In this document: piece after piece, positions 21,606 to 34,100 of the stretch
Position numbering within the stretch: position 1 is the stretch's first letter
Layout of the letters: each line of letters begins with the position of its first letter
Assembly: GCA_905221605.1 (NCBI GenBank)
Contig: CAJNDS010002144.1
Span: 202,501 to 262,546 of the forward strand
DNA from: Symbiodinium natans
Taxonomy: Eukaryota > Sar > Dinophyceae > Suessiales > Symbiodiniaceae
DNA length: 60,046 nucleotides
Direction: 5' to 3'
Position numbers and translations under genes: made by a program
Notes under the pieces: generated by a model
The model's input: the letters and a program-made list of their open reading frames with translations, nothing else
Databases searched by the model: none
What the model was told of the DNA's origin: nothing

Positions 21606-24600
21606 GCCGGTTCTTTGCCGCTGAAGCGCTTCGTCAATCATCCCCGAGAGGTGGTGGCGGATGCTTTGGAAGGTCTCCTTGAAAAGACAGGGCTTTGTAG
21701 GGTTTAGGGTCTGGGGATTAGGGTTCAGGGTTTAGGGTTTCTGGTTTAGGGCTTAGGGTTTAGGGTTTGAGGGCTCAGACTTCAGAGGCCTGGATGTAAA
21801 AAGGGCTCAGAGTGTCTGGAGGGTGTCAGGCTTTGTGAGCATGTAGAGTTAAGGGTTTACAGGTGCGGGTGCTGTCAGCCTCAGCCTGGAGTTAAACCCA
21901 CTAAGGGGGCTGGTCGGGGTTCAGAGCCTGTCCCCAGAATAGGGTTTAGGATTTAGGGTTGAGGGTTTAGGGTTTGGGGTTTGGGGTTGAGGGTTCCTGC
22001 GAACACTCGATGTGGTGAGAATCCCAGGCTATCTCTGGACGCACCCCAATGTGCAGCTGTTGGAGGGATACCCGGAGGCATGCCCGCTTTGAAATGCTGA
22101 GATTTCTGTGAAGATTGTTTAGCAGAGAGCGGGTGAGAGAGCAAGGGCGAGAGAGTCAGAGAGAGTCCCCACGAAAGAATGAACGAAAGGCATAAAGAAC
22201 GAACCGGTTGAATAGCTTCTGGTGTTGTGGAGGGTTCCGTGTGGCGCGGAAGCGGGGGCGCGCAACTGCACGGGGATCTACCCCATGCCCAAAGAAAGAA
22301 CCAAGGATTCAAAGAATTAAATTGAGAAAGAAAGCAATGCAGAAAGAAAGAAAGAAACAAAGAAAGAAAGAAGGAAAGAGACCTAACGAGGGCTCCTATC
22401 CCTCCATGCCCAGCGGCAGAAGAACAAGGATCATCTAGAAGATGACTCCAGCATAGATCTTCGTAGTATCTTCGTAGGGCTTTTTGGGGGGTCGACTGCT
22501 GGGTTTCAGAAGGTGAAGGTCCTGATCTCGTCCTCCTGGTCTCGCGACTGCGGGCGAGTGGCCGTGCTCTCCGGGGGTGGCTCAGGCCATGAGCCGGCGG
22601 ATTGCGGAATGCGCCTCCAACTCAAGGTTCTCGGGTTGTGGGGGTGGAGGCTGAGGCCGTCGAGTTTAGAAGGGTGAAGTAGACCAGTAGAGCTGCTGAG
22701 AGCCAAGAAAAGTGCCCAAGCGCTTTGCCGTCTAACTTACCGTCCACTGTGGGCCCAAAAGTTGGAGAATTGATCGGCTGGCACTTGATCCCCACTCCGT
22801 TCCGCACTCAATTGACTCAAGGATTGGTGACGGCATGCTCACGGCCGTGGTCTGCGGTGAGATTTTCGCTTCACCCTCTGCCTATGCCGTGGCGCGAGCA
22901 CTTGAGGCATGGGCCCGTAAACGAGAAGGGACCCCTACAGGAATTGTCCCCTCAGCGGCTTCCAGCGCTGGAGGCCATCACCGGCAGCGCAGGAGCGATT
23001 GTGGTTGTCCGGTCGAACGCAGGCACAGTCATTGTTCAGATTTCTGACTCGACTGAGCGTGCGTCCAAGATGGTGTTGTCGTACATGATCAAGTATTCTA
23101 TGCCCCTATGGAACGGCAGAGAGAGAGAGAGAGAGAGCGAGATGGACGGAGTTGGAACATGGATCTTGGGAAGTAGCTTGAGCTGGTCCTGTCTCAGCCA
23201 CAGGCACGCGGCTGAACTTCATGTCAGCGGTGAAGGAAGTCCAGCTGCTTGGATGGGATGGAGGCAGGTTTATGAGTATAAAATCAAAATGATAGAAATA
23301 CACAAACAAAGATGACAAAACATGAAAAGGATATATGTATAAATATATGCGGTTTATATGACATGATATGATACTCAATCATATTATATTATATGATTCT
23401 CTCGCTCTGTCTCTCTCTCCCTCTCTCTCTCTCTCTGTCTCTTTTTCTACATATCTAGTATGATATGATGTGATATCATCCCTCTAGAAAGTGGCAGCTC
23501 AGGAGTCGGCTGCATTTGCGGGTCAGAGTGGTCTGCGTGTCAGATGACGTTGCTACAAGCAAAAGGCCAGAGGGCTGGGTTAGCAAAAAGGTGGGGATGG
23601 AGCCAGACATAGCCACCCCAAATCCTAGTCAAACAATAGCCCCTGCCCTGCCGTCTGGTGCACGAGTGTGAGCCGAGAACGCGAAAACTGCCCAGCGACC
23701 TATCAGTCAACTGAATCAGGGGGTTCTGAATCTGAAGCAAACGCCGAAGCCCAAATGCCATTTAGCAACTCATCACCGGATCCGTGTCATTTCAATATGG
23801 CGATTTGTTTTTTTGAAATGTGGCGCAAGGTCCACGAAGAAGGGAGTAAGCCATTGGGCATCAAAGAACACGCAGCAGGCAAAATTCAGGACACTTGTAA
23901 AGTTCGGTCGGAAGATGCATCATTTGAGCAAGGCCTTGCTGAGGCGGCATCGGTGGAAGCAAAGTATGTTCCAAACCTTGAGCAGATATGATCCGAGTTC
24001 GGCGGACGCCTGCTGCCAGAGCCAGCTATATTCATAGTTTTTCATGTTATCAAACTGTACACCGGCCACGCCATCATTGCATGAAATTGCACGGTCATGT
24101 TTGGCTCGTGCCCGAGACCGGCTAGGTGGTAAGAATCGCAGGTATGGTGCGCACGCCGACTTCAAGCCAGCAAGAGGTATCGCAGGTGCCGGCCTTAGTG
24201 GCTGAGCGAGGCTACGCCGGCGATATACCAACATGAATGAAGAGCAAGTGCTCTTTCGGTGGGAAGAGTTCCTTTACAGGCCATTTGCGCTGCTTTCTAT
24301 GGAACCCCGCTCGAACACTCTGTGCCGCGGACCTTCTCCTGTTTGTCTCTTCCCTGAGGCTCTCTGCTGATTTGCAAGATTGCTGGTGCTGCTGCAGCAG
24401 CAGACCTCTCGCTGGATGAGGCCTGTATCGTGTCACTTGCGAGAGTGAGGGAAGGGTCGATAGAGGTTGACAGCCTCGACGTTGAGGGTTTGAGAGCTCG
24501 AATCGCTTCGAGCTCGAAAGCTTGAGAGATGGAGACAGTTCGAATGTCGTTCGAAAGTGCGAATGTTTCGAGCTTGATACTTTAGAACAGGCGGATGCAA

Positions 24601-27143
24601 GCAGAATCGTAGCGTGTCCAAACTATCAATTTCAACCTTTGAAGGCCTCAAATGTTGTGCTTTCTGCAAGTGCGTGACCTGCGAGCCCAACGCTCCGGAC
24701 GCATCAGGTCTATGAAGAGACGGCAGCAGCTGCGGCAGCTGTCCGGACGCAAGGGGTGGCTCGCCACAGAATCCCAGGGGGCACCTTTCGGGACCGACAC
24801 TCTGAGTTTTCCCCGACTCTTCCGTGCAGGTCAGCTTCAACTCCTGCAGCATTCCTGGCATGCTGCCTGTCGCGAGCCTGAGGAGATTCAGGCTTCAGAC
24901 TTTGAGCTCGGCTCAGGGCCCTTGAGGCCCTTGAAGCATCACCAAGGCCAGACCCATCCCTGCCGATGAGATGGAGGTGGGCTTGGGCATCCATGGCGAG
25001 CCCGGCCTACGAGTCAAGGCAACCTCCAGCACAACCGCGAAGGCCTTCGGGTGCAGGGTTTCGGGTAAAAGACAAAAAAAAGCCTTCGGGGTTTTTTAGG
25101 GTTTTGGGTTAAAAGTTTTTAGGGTTCAGGTAGTTTCTCAGAGCCGGGCGGTGCCCTAGAGGCCCGTTGCGAAAGAGGGCTGCAAAAAATTGCCTGAGGC
25201 TTCCTGTTTGTCCCAGTGAGGAGATTGTGGAGACAATCATGTCGCAGCTGGCAATCCATGTTCCTCGGAAAGTGCCGGTGTGCGTCATGCTCAACAACCT
25301 GGGTGCCAGGGCTCGCAAGAAATTGTTCCCTTCCCCTCATGCAAAATCCTAAGCCCTAAACCCTAACCCTAAACCGTAAACCCTAAACCCTAAACCCGAA
25401 ACCCTAAACCCCTGAACCCCGAACCTGCCCAGCCCAAACTCCGACCTTGTGAGTCTTAGAATGCTTAGAAGCTCTCCACAAGCTCCACCTGGCCGGCAAA
25501 CCAAATCCCCTAGGGTTTAGGGTTTGGGGTTTAGGGTTTGGGGTTTAGGGTTTAGGGTAGCTAGTTTGAGGTGCTGATTTCACCAGCCAGTTTTCCTCGG
25601 GAGAGAGTTTGGTATGAGAGGGAAGGGGCCATTAGCCCTGCTAGCCGACGCAAGCTGTTACCCCAGGATCTGTGCCGGAAATCGAGATGCAGCTAGTTGC
25701 TGGTCAAGTCATGAACTCGGAGCTTGGCCCTCGAATCAAGCTTTTGATGCTTGGACTCGCAAGGGAGCTTGCCACAACTATTGCGCAGATGTAGAGGATG
25801 GCCGCAGCATGTCAGGTGCCTCTTGTGCCTTGCTTCGTGCAATTGAGCAAGGGACTGCCATGGATGTGCTGAGGATTGGGCCGGCGCACCTGATGACAGC
25901 CTTGGATACGAATGGCATCTCCATCAGCCACTTGTTTGCACCACCTTGACGACCACCGCACGACGGGCCCCAAAGCCAGCCAGTAGTGGCGAAAACGCGT
26001 CGAGCTTAACCAGGTTGACCATAGGCCGTGGGCCATACGCCTTGGTTTTAGCAAAGGCTCTCATCTAAGTCCGGTGCTGCCGGTGTTATCCCTGCCTTCC
26101 TGTAATTGTTAACAGGAGGCTGTGGTGAAAGAGACCATGGTTGCCTCCGGCCTCAAACTTTCAGAACATTCGGCAAGGGCTTAAGGTGAACGACAGCCAA
26201 GCCAAAGTCTAGGACGAAGCTGTCCCAAAGTTGCCAAATGCAGCGTGTCGCACCACACGTGCACTGCTTTTGAACATCTATACCCTGTGCCCATTGGGTA
26301 AGGGTGGCCTTATCAGTCGTTCCGCAAATGATGGGTGCATTGGTGTCCTCATGGCTGAGCAGGTGCACGGGTCCTGATTCAACTGGCAACAGGTCTCTAA
26401 ACTTGTCTAAAGGCCTGCGTATCCCAAATCCTAGGGTTAGGACAGCCTCCATCGTGGTGACCTTCCTCCTTAATTGCCTTTGGATTCACCGCGCGAGGGT
26501 TTCGGGCGCAGGTTTTTGTTCTAGTATCAGTGCGTTCCTGAGCTCACTTACCAAACAGGACAAGGCCGAGAACACTTTTGCGCAGCTAGGTGGTGCGCAA
26601 AACAGCTGAATGGCTAGTTCACGGCAGGGGGCGGCCGTCTTAAGGGCGTTGCTGCAGGCTAGGGCCGCGCACGTAGCGGAGCGTGTATGGTGGACTTATG
26701 AAGTCTTGAGAAGCTTTTGTTCGCTGCAAAGAAAATGTCGCGCCGTGCTCCTCGGTCAGACTTCGATGGTTTGGAGGTCTTCCGTCTTGGAGTTTGCTAA
26801 CAATGCAAATCGTGTAATTATGCAGTAATTTCTCAACATACGAAAGAAATAACTCGTGACTTCCAAGGCGTCTTACCGCTTGAAGAGCGAGACACCAGCA
26901 GTTGTGGGACCAGCGCTGCGCTGGACAGAAGACGAGACAGCATCTGCAGCACCCCTTTGGGAGATGGACACGTGGATGCAGGTCGCTTCCATGCTCCTCA
27001 GGGTAAGTTCATGCCGCGCCAATTTTGTTGAGCAATATCGTAACATAGTGTAATATTTATAGAAGTCTAGTACACAATAGTAGCTAGTTAACACTATACA
27101 ATATGGCCACTGTACTATGACGGCACAAAAATGTAATTGTATA

Positions 27144-27210
<67 letters not shown>

Positions 27211-30200
27211 ATATGTACACATGTAGCAATATATCCACATGATAATGTAATCATAGGAATGTGCCACCGAAAGTTAAAGTCTCAGAAGCTGCGAGGAACG
27301 GGACGGAGGCGCTCCAAAAGTGTGCACTTTCGCGATGAGACTCCGGCTTCGCGGTGCACACTTAATAAGGAAGGTTCGATTGGACCTTTCATGCTGGTTC
27401 CACGTTTTGGTCGTACACTTCGGGGTATACTGGTTTGTAAATTTTAATACAAAGTCATAAAGAGTTTAAGATTTGTTAGAGTATTAGTGCATATTGTATC
27501 TCTGTATATTGCTATAGAAGTATGTTATCATATTATTGTACCATTTCATAAACAAATTATGATACCCCTTGCATGACGACGGGTGGCCAAGGAAACAAAG
27601 GACTCTTTTGTTGAGATCATCACACCCGATCAGTGCGAGTGTCCAGATGCGCGAAGCGAGGGCATCAAAGGGGCGGAGGTCACCACAAAGTCAGGCGAAG
27701 TATTCTTCCCACAGATTCTGGAAGAGGAGCAAGATGAGGAGAACGAAAGTCTAGATGACGAGAATGCAGAGGCAGGCTTGCCATCCTAGTGCGGAAGTTG
27801 CACATTCCTTTCGAGAGCCTGAAGTTCATGCCGTCCCGGGTAGAAAGCACAGGAGTGCGAGAACCCCGAGCTCTCCTTGCGCGCCATGCGGCTGCTTGCT
27901 CCGACCGCTTGCACGGGATGGAAGGTGGCGACACCTTGCAAGACTGGACACAAGGGTTTAGGGTTTAGAGTTTAGGGTTTCGGGTTCAAAAGTTTACGGA
28001 TAAGCATGGCTCAACTGTTCAAGTTGACAAATGTGCTATGAGTAGCCTCCGGTTCGTGACAGGACTGTTTCTGTCGCCTTGCTGGGCTTGACGCATGCTC
28101 CACACGTTGACTGCAAGACAGAATGCTAGCATGGTTCACTGATCGGCAGGCTGCGGTCATCCCACGCAATCCGCAGATTGTAAAGCAGCTTTGCTCAACC
28201 ATCGCATCGAAGAAGCTCGGGCCTTGACCAGCGTGCCCAAAGACCACGCAGCCAATTGCTAGTGAGGCGGCACGACCCTCGACCTCTGCTGGCAAGACGT
28301 GGGAGATCGTCCTCTGCACGCTACGCAGACTCTGAGCACCCAGTGGCTCCTCGTCCTACTTGGGCCTGCCTTTGCATGTCAAAGGTGATGTCCTGTGCTC
28401 TTGAGGTTCGATCGATGCTGTCCCGTGCATGCCAAGTCCACTACTCGGTGTCCCTGCAGCTTTGTACACGTTGTAGAGCATCTTGTCGCAGAGCGAAACA
28501 TCAAGCCGAGCAAGGCGGTCTTGGACAGCGAGCGCGAGTTGAACGCCTTGGATGCAGCAGCAGCAGATGGCGACCTTGGCCGGAACATGGCCCGTGCAGC
28601 ACAGATCCTCGGCTCTGCCATCTCGTCGACAGACGGGGAAATGGGGGAGACCTCGCAGAGTTGCAATGGAGGGGTTTCTCAAAGGGCTACTGCAAGAAAT
28701 GCATCATCCCCCTTGCCCATTCTGCAAGGCTCATCCTGGGTGCTTTGGCTGATGGCCACCTGCCGCTGGCCTCTTGTCTGTTCCTGGCAAGTCGTGGCAG
28801 TTCTTCCTATATCCCCCTTGGGAATTATTTTTGTTTATATATAACCCAAGAGGATATTACACATATTCTTTTTATTAAGGTCTCAATTGCCTTGCATGAC
28901 CGTGATAAGGCTCGTCCAGCCTTGCTGTTCCTGCGGCTGGCCGACATCATGCGTGGGGTTGACGGCACACTTTCTGCTTCTCGTCACGAGCATTTGGCTT
29001 GTCTTCCTGCATGTCAAGGAACGTGTTTTGGAATGTTTTTGTTGGTCTTGTTGGTCTTGGTTGCAGTATGGGCACGACTTCCAGGCATTGCTCTCGGTGT
29101 TCTTCGGCAGAGCCGGTCGCTTCCTGGCACATCGACGCGCCAAGGCGCAGAAGAAGGCCAAGTTGCGGCACAGGCGCCCATCTCCTGTCTTGAGGTTCAT
29201 GGCTGATTAGTAGGGTACATCGGCTGTCTATGTGTCTGAATTCAGGTTATATGCATACTTCCTAGTCTATGAAGACCCATCAGTCTCCAAGTGCAGACTC
29301 ACCGACAGATGTCCAATTGAGGGGAATGGCATGATGCCATTAACGCAGTTGCCATAGCTCCGCGGAGACGGGTGATGAAGCGTGACTATACAGGACCCGG
29401 AAGCGAGGCATCAACCACATGGGCTGGTGCGCGGCGGATGTCTACGATGCTTTCTGCGCCGCGGAGAAAGAGGCACGAGTGTTGTTGGTTTTAAAGGCAA
29501 GACTCCAAAGGAACAGCCTCAAGCGACGTGCTGGAGGTGGAAGAAGTTGGCGAATCTTCCGAGGGCAAGCGTGCCTGTTCTGACATTGCATCGCCAAGAC
29601 CTCCAAAGCTTCCAGCGCTGTATGTTCCTGATTCGACACCTGCTGAGGCACATTTCTAGATGCTCTGGTGCCAGCTCTGCAAGTGGCCGGAAAGGCGATC
29701 AAGCGACCTGCTGACGCCGGCGGTGCCGAAGGACTGCAGCACGTGGTGTTCTTGCTGCATGAAGAACCGAAATTGTGCAGGTGGCTGGCAATTCTAGCTC
29801 CATCCTTTGCTCCATGCCAGACTTGTTGCTCCGGGAAGATCCGTAAGTGCAAGAGGAGACGAGCTCCTGCTGCCGCTGGAAGAAGAGGAGGATGACAGTG
29901 ACCTGAGCCATCCTTTGAGCTCCTACGGCGCTGCCTCCTGGGGCGCCGTAGCTGCACATCCATTGCGTGGAGTCCAGCCTGGAGTGCTCGTTTGCGGATG
30001 TCTGCGGCTTCAAGACCAAGTGCCTAGGTCGTCAGTCCAGCACTAGCAGTGAAGCGGAGACTTGGAAGTTTAAAGTATCAGCCTGTGATGATGACTTAGC
30101 TGCACAACCGCGGCACTTTGAATGCTACTCATATCCACCAATTATCCACCAATATCTGCTCGTTACAAGGACGACGAGGAGACGGAGACGTCAGGTGACG

Positions 30201-30360
30201 AGGCTGGATGATGAAGAACACCATGAATTGGCGCAGGCACATGCAGGAAATTGAGCACGCTCTTGCGGCCGAACGCAGGGAGACAATCCCGTGCCTTGGG
30301 ATGCCATCGCCGTGGCCGCCCAAGAAGGTGCACGGGCTACGGGCAGCATGTGGCTCAGCT
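21606..30360 (+). CDS. DAK1: Dihydroxyacetone kinase (DhaK-DhaL fusion), multi-exon
   Basis: This enzyme phosphorylates dihydroxyacetone with ATP in the cytosol. Family hallmarks appear in the correct order in separate exons. DhaK part: KRFVNHPREVVADALEG (21624-21690), HPNVQLLEGYPEA (22027-22085), VAVLSGGGSGHEPA (22510-22599), GDGMLTAVVCGEIFASPS (22822-22900), AGAIVVVRSN (22965-23017), KIAGAAAAADLSLDEA (24373-24446), VSFNSCSIPG (24830-24860), EVGLGIHGEPG (24962-25021), VPVCVMLNNLGA (25218-25310), MTALDTNGISI (25817-25940). The end of DhaK and the linker are at 26880-27003, followed by a GTAAGT donor. DhaL part: LNALDAAAADGDLG (28461-28650) and possibly AVAAQEGARATGSM (30300-30350). I did not find the exons carrying the NYTGDRLNF and GDRTMLD motifs, so the gene may be incomplete or have diverged. 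The bounds are outer limits, not exact exon ends. Confidence 0.85.
21695..21990 (+). repeat. Telomere-type repeats inside the first kinase intron
   Basis: TTTAGGG and degenerate forms at 21700-21775 and 21940-21990 lie between the KRFVNHP exon and the HPNVQLL exon of the dihydroxyacetone kinase, so they are intronic. Confidence 0.8.
22320..22380 (+). repeat. GAAA-rich microsatellite
   Basis: AGAAAGAAAG-type runs inside an intron of the dihydroxyacetone kinase gene, between the HPNVQLL exon and the GGGSGHEP exon. Confidence 0.8.
23105..23445. repeat. GA and CT microsatellites in an intron
   Basis: 23118-23140 is a GA run and 23398-23442 a CT run, facing each other across about 260 bp of AT-rich sequence. 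Both are within the long gap between the VVVRSN exon and the KIAGAAA exon of the dihydroxyacetone kinase gene. Confidence 0.7.
24494..24515. repeat. Perfect 9-bp inverted repeat with a TCGC loop
   Basis: GAGCTCGAA and TTCGAGCTC flank a 4-base loop. Related CGAA and TTCGA words recur through 24470-24590. It is intronic, just after the KIAGAAA exon. Confidence 0.8.
25080..25565. repeat. Telomere-type arrays of both orientations in kinase introns
   Basis: 25090-25130 has degenerate TTTAGGG between the HGEPG exon and the NNLGA exon. 25351-25412 (CCCTAAA) and 25511-25560 (TTTAGGG) are opposite arrays between the NNLGA exon and the MTALDTNG exon. Confidence 0.8.
27143..27215. repeat. TA and TATACA microsatellite
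   Basis: A TA run passes into about seven copies of CATATA. It lies in an intron between the end of DhaK and the DhaL exon. Confidence 0.85.
27583..27789 (+). CDS. Possible acidic exon within the dihydroxyacetone kinase span
   Basis: A plus-strand frame reading VAKETKDSFVEIITPDQC and ending in a Glu/Asp-rich run with a stop. It lies between the DhaK and DhaL exons. It could be a linker exon, or an exon of another gene nested in the interval. I do not recognise it. Confidence 0.25.
   Translation: MAKETKDSFVEIITPDQCECPDARSEGIKGAEVTTKSGEVFFPQILEEEQDEENESLDDENAEAGLPS
28812..28885 (+). mobile_element. Short dispersed repeat, intact copy
   Basis: A unit of about 74 bp begins CCCCCTTGGGA, has a T-rich middle, then ATATAACCCAAGAGGATATT, and ends near TTATTAAGGT. 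The same unit recurs at 35034-35482, where it is split by a 362-bp insertion. CTTGGG and CCCAAG near its left half can pair. No open frame is present, so a small non-autonomous element is the likely class; this is inferred from two copies. Confidence 0.6.
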
Positions 30361-31190
30361 TTCGAAATGGTGCGGCGGGAAAGTAGGACCGGGAGTCAGG
30401 TTTCGGCAAGGCCCGCAGGTATTTTCTGAGAGAGAGTGCAGTAGTTGTGGCTCGGGTGCTCTCTCTGCATGCGAAGTTTTGCAACTTAGGAAGAGCTCTC
30501 CTTGCTATGGTGGCTTCATCAACGATAGCAGAAGCCTCGGCAATCTTGCCACAGCAAGCTGATACAGAACAGGACGGTGGTTGAATATCATGAGGTGGCG
30601 AAAGCATATGTGATGGTGGAGCCATGGTTGTGGCGGTCCTCCTCACGGCCATGGCCGGGCCCGCACAAGGCTTGCTGCAGGCCAGAGGCAGAGTGTGAAC
30701 CGAAGCCAGGTCCAAAGCTCCCCTGCAACGCTGCCTTGCGCCTTACTCTGTTGCAATGCCCTGCCGGCCGTCTTGCGTGAGGTCGTGGATGATGATGGAG
30801 TCAAGGACACGTTGCGAATCGGAGCGCTTCAGCTCATACTATGGGCGTTCAGCATATGGTGTTGCTGCAAGCAGAGTTTCATGTGGGTGACGGGGGCGGA
30901 TTGCCGCGGCTTGGTGGGTTAGTTGTCATGTGACTAAGGCGACCGTCGGCAGTGGATCCTTTGGCCCCTCGCCCTTAGCAAGTTCCTTGAGACTGCGGTT
31001 TCCTCGGGCCCTAGAGCTTGGCTCAGCCTACCTCACCGTTGGTTACTATAGTAAACGGGGGAATGAGGTACCCTATGTGACTTCAAAGAGTATATATATA
31101 TATATAGATTCATAATATAGATAGATATACATACATATATATATATATAGGGCCCTAATTCCCTCATTCCTTGCTCAACAGTAAGCTACT
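28890..31190 (+). other. Probable 3' part of the kinase gene plus intergenic DNA
   Basis: Apart from the possible DhaL exon near 30300-30350, no motif was recognised. Overlapping frames of 60-170 codons occur on both strands. A TA run lies at about 31091-31150, just before the first recognisable protein-kinase exon. Confidence 0.4.
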
Positions 31191-31193
31191 GCA

Positions 31194-34100
31194 GGAACTG
31201 TTTATGTGGCGACGATGGCATCGGGCGGATCGCAAGTTGCGGTGAAGATCAGCAAGCGCTCCAAGGCCTGGGAAGTTTAGGGACTAGGGTTTTAGGGTTT
31301 AGGGTTTAGGGTTTTAGGGTTTTAGGGTTTAGGGTTTTAGGGTTTAGGGGTTTAGGGGTTTAGGGTTTAGGGTTTTAGGGTTTAGGGGTTTAGGGTTTTG
31401 GGTTTAGGGTTTAGGGTTTAGGGATGGGAGACAGTGAGTCCCATTCCCACCTAGCGCAAAGCACTTGGAGTCACTGGCAGTATTCAGTTCTGCAATTGGT
31501 TCCTTGGCTGTTTCCCTGCTCGATGGTCTCAGTCGACGGACGAACATCGCTTATTTGGATTGATGAGTGTGAGGGCTTTCAACAGTGGGACCTTGAAGAT
31601 GTCAGCTTTCAGGGCCTCTGGACCTTTGTGACTCGAGTTCGTATGCAGAGTGATGCTTGGGTGTTCATGATCCATGTTTCCACGGAGATGTACGAGGCGC
31701 ATGCAGTTATGTGGGGGCGGTTGGCTGAGGAGTGTATGACAAACTTTCACCAAATTGTGCTACTTGACATTTTAGATGAAGTCACTATGGAACGGGTGAG
31801 GCAGCTAGCCTTGCAGTCACGAGAACTGTGAAGCTGGTTGTGTGAGCCTGACTTTCCCGGCAGCTGTGCAGACCTGGTTGTAAAAAGGGGTTTGGGTTTC
31901 ATCCGCCAATGGGGTCAGAGGGCCATAGGACAAGTAAAGTGCAGACTCGACCTCACAGACCCATTCGTGCGTGCGCCTGTGTGTCTTTTGTTCTCTTTGC
32001 GAGCTTACACTGAATTACCGAGAAAGATGGCTGATTGACATGGGGATGTGCCACAGTGTGGCAGCAAGGTAGCCTTGCCTCTGCCAGAAAAAAGGCAACA
32101 AAAAACAGCTAAACCACCATAAAACAAACACACAGACAATGCCAACAGAAAAGCGCAAAAGCAAAACAGCATCACAAAAGTAAGGCAAAACCCAAAGCGA
32201 CTCTGGAGGAGAGCGGCCCACGGAGCTTTGGCGATTTGGATTTCTTGGATCGGCGCCTCCGCTCTGCTTTTTTTTTTGTTTTGAGAGGGGTTTGGGGCCC
32301 TGAACTTCGTGAGCTGGGCTGTCACATGTCGGGGAGGGGTTGCAGCCGGAAATTGAAGCCTGGGCGCTGCGCGATGCGCCAGGCGCATTGTCAGCAACTG
32401 GCTGTTCATGAACAAGCCGAACATCACGCAGGTCCATCAGGCGCTCGCCTCAGCTGGCGAGCAATCCGATCCTGTGACCTTTTTTGTGGCTTCGTCTCAG
32501 AGGTTCTTGTGAGCCCGACCTTTCTGTATGTTATCATGGAGTACCTGGACGGGCCCGATCTTTCCGATTGGATGCTCGCTGACGAGGCACTTTAGCCAAT
32601 CTGCCAAGTCACTGAGGAAGGTTTAGGACCTTAGGAATCCTGGTCGAGGGCCTGCACGCGCGTGTATTCTATGTAATGAAGATCAAGACCAGCATTGGAC
32701 TTCTGAGATCATGCACATGCCCTGCAGGGCCAAAAGCGAAGCGAGTTGGTCGTCATGCAGCTGCTTGGCGAAGAATTCGGTCCGACCCTGACCCACCTGC
32801 AACCAGAGTCCTGCCCAGCCACACGGTGCCAGCTTTGCCAGAACGAAAGGTCGCCAAGAGAGAGAGATGCTGCTGTATGTAGCTATGCCAAGCAAAGTTG
32901 AGCTGCAGAGGGCACGAGATCAGGCTGCTTCAGCAAGTCTTGCTGGCGGCGCGCGAAGTGCACAGACACGGCTTCGTCCATCGAGACTTGAAGTTGGACA
33001 ATTTCCGCTTCGCCAGAGGCCTCTCGACACGATGGGTTTCAGGGGGGCGGCGGAGTAGAATTGTGTTTGGCCATCACCGTTGCCTTGGACTTCAGCGTGT
33101 CGGCTTGTTGCATTGTGGGAAGGAAGCTCGACTAAGTAATCTTTAGAGGCGTGCGCGACGAAGCAGGTTGTGCTGCGTCTCATTTTCATTACCGGGGGAT
33201 TTTGCCGCCAAGTTGTGTGCGGCTACTCTTTATGACTTTGGTTCGAGTTCTCACGGATGTACGAGATCGCTTTGTGCACGGAAACAGACACTTCGTCTTG
33301 GTGTCGCTGCTGAGCATGCTTGTGCAGGACCGTCAAGCGAGCTCAAACTTGTGGATGTGGTCGGGTGGCGCGGATAAAGCATTGTGACGCAATGCCACTA
33401 CAGCCATGCACTGTTGTTCCATGATCTTCTGGCTTCTTTCCTGCCTTGACTTGCTTGCTTCACTAGGCACATTCCGACTCCGCCCCGTGCCAAGGACCAT
33501 GTGCTTTCGCCCTGACCGATTAATTTCGAAGAGCTGGTGCGGCACTGGCCCCTACTTGAGCCCAGAGGCTCTGCTGGGAGATGTTTCGCCTACTGCCGAT
33601 ATGTGGGCCTCGCTTCTGCAACATGAGGCAGTTGTATGCAGTTGTCACATTCAGCCAATTCTGTAGGTTTAGGGTTCAGGGAACAGGGCGGACTGGAGCC
33701 TTTTTGCAAGAAAGGCCAAAGGGCATGTCGGAAGGTTCCTTCCCACCAGCGCCTCGCTGAGATTCGCTGAGGCTATTGGCGTCATGGCATTCGCGCTTCT
33801 GTCTGGAGATCTTCCGTTTCAGGCTTGCATGTCTTTAAAGTCTGCTGTGCCACAAGATGCTTTGTGATTGTTGTAGAATCAAAGTGCCGTAGTTGCCCAA
33901 CTCAGCTGCGCTCTCTCTACCGATGGATCTTTCAAAGCTCTTAGAGTCCTTCTGCGCCTAGTTTGTGGCCAGAGCCTTCGTTCTTGGAAGCTGCAAGGAA
34001 GGCCAAGTCTAGTACCGCGAAAGCCCCACGCTGGCACCTGGAAGGCTTATCTTGCATGCGAAATCCTGGTCTGGCTACCTAAGCCCTAGCACCCGAAATT

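Noticed and set aside
22980-23100. KH-domain-like segment (AITGSAGAIVVV)
   Set aside because: Order and neighbouring exons show that it is the dihydroxyacetone kinase AGVLLIVKNY region.
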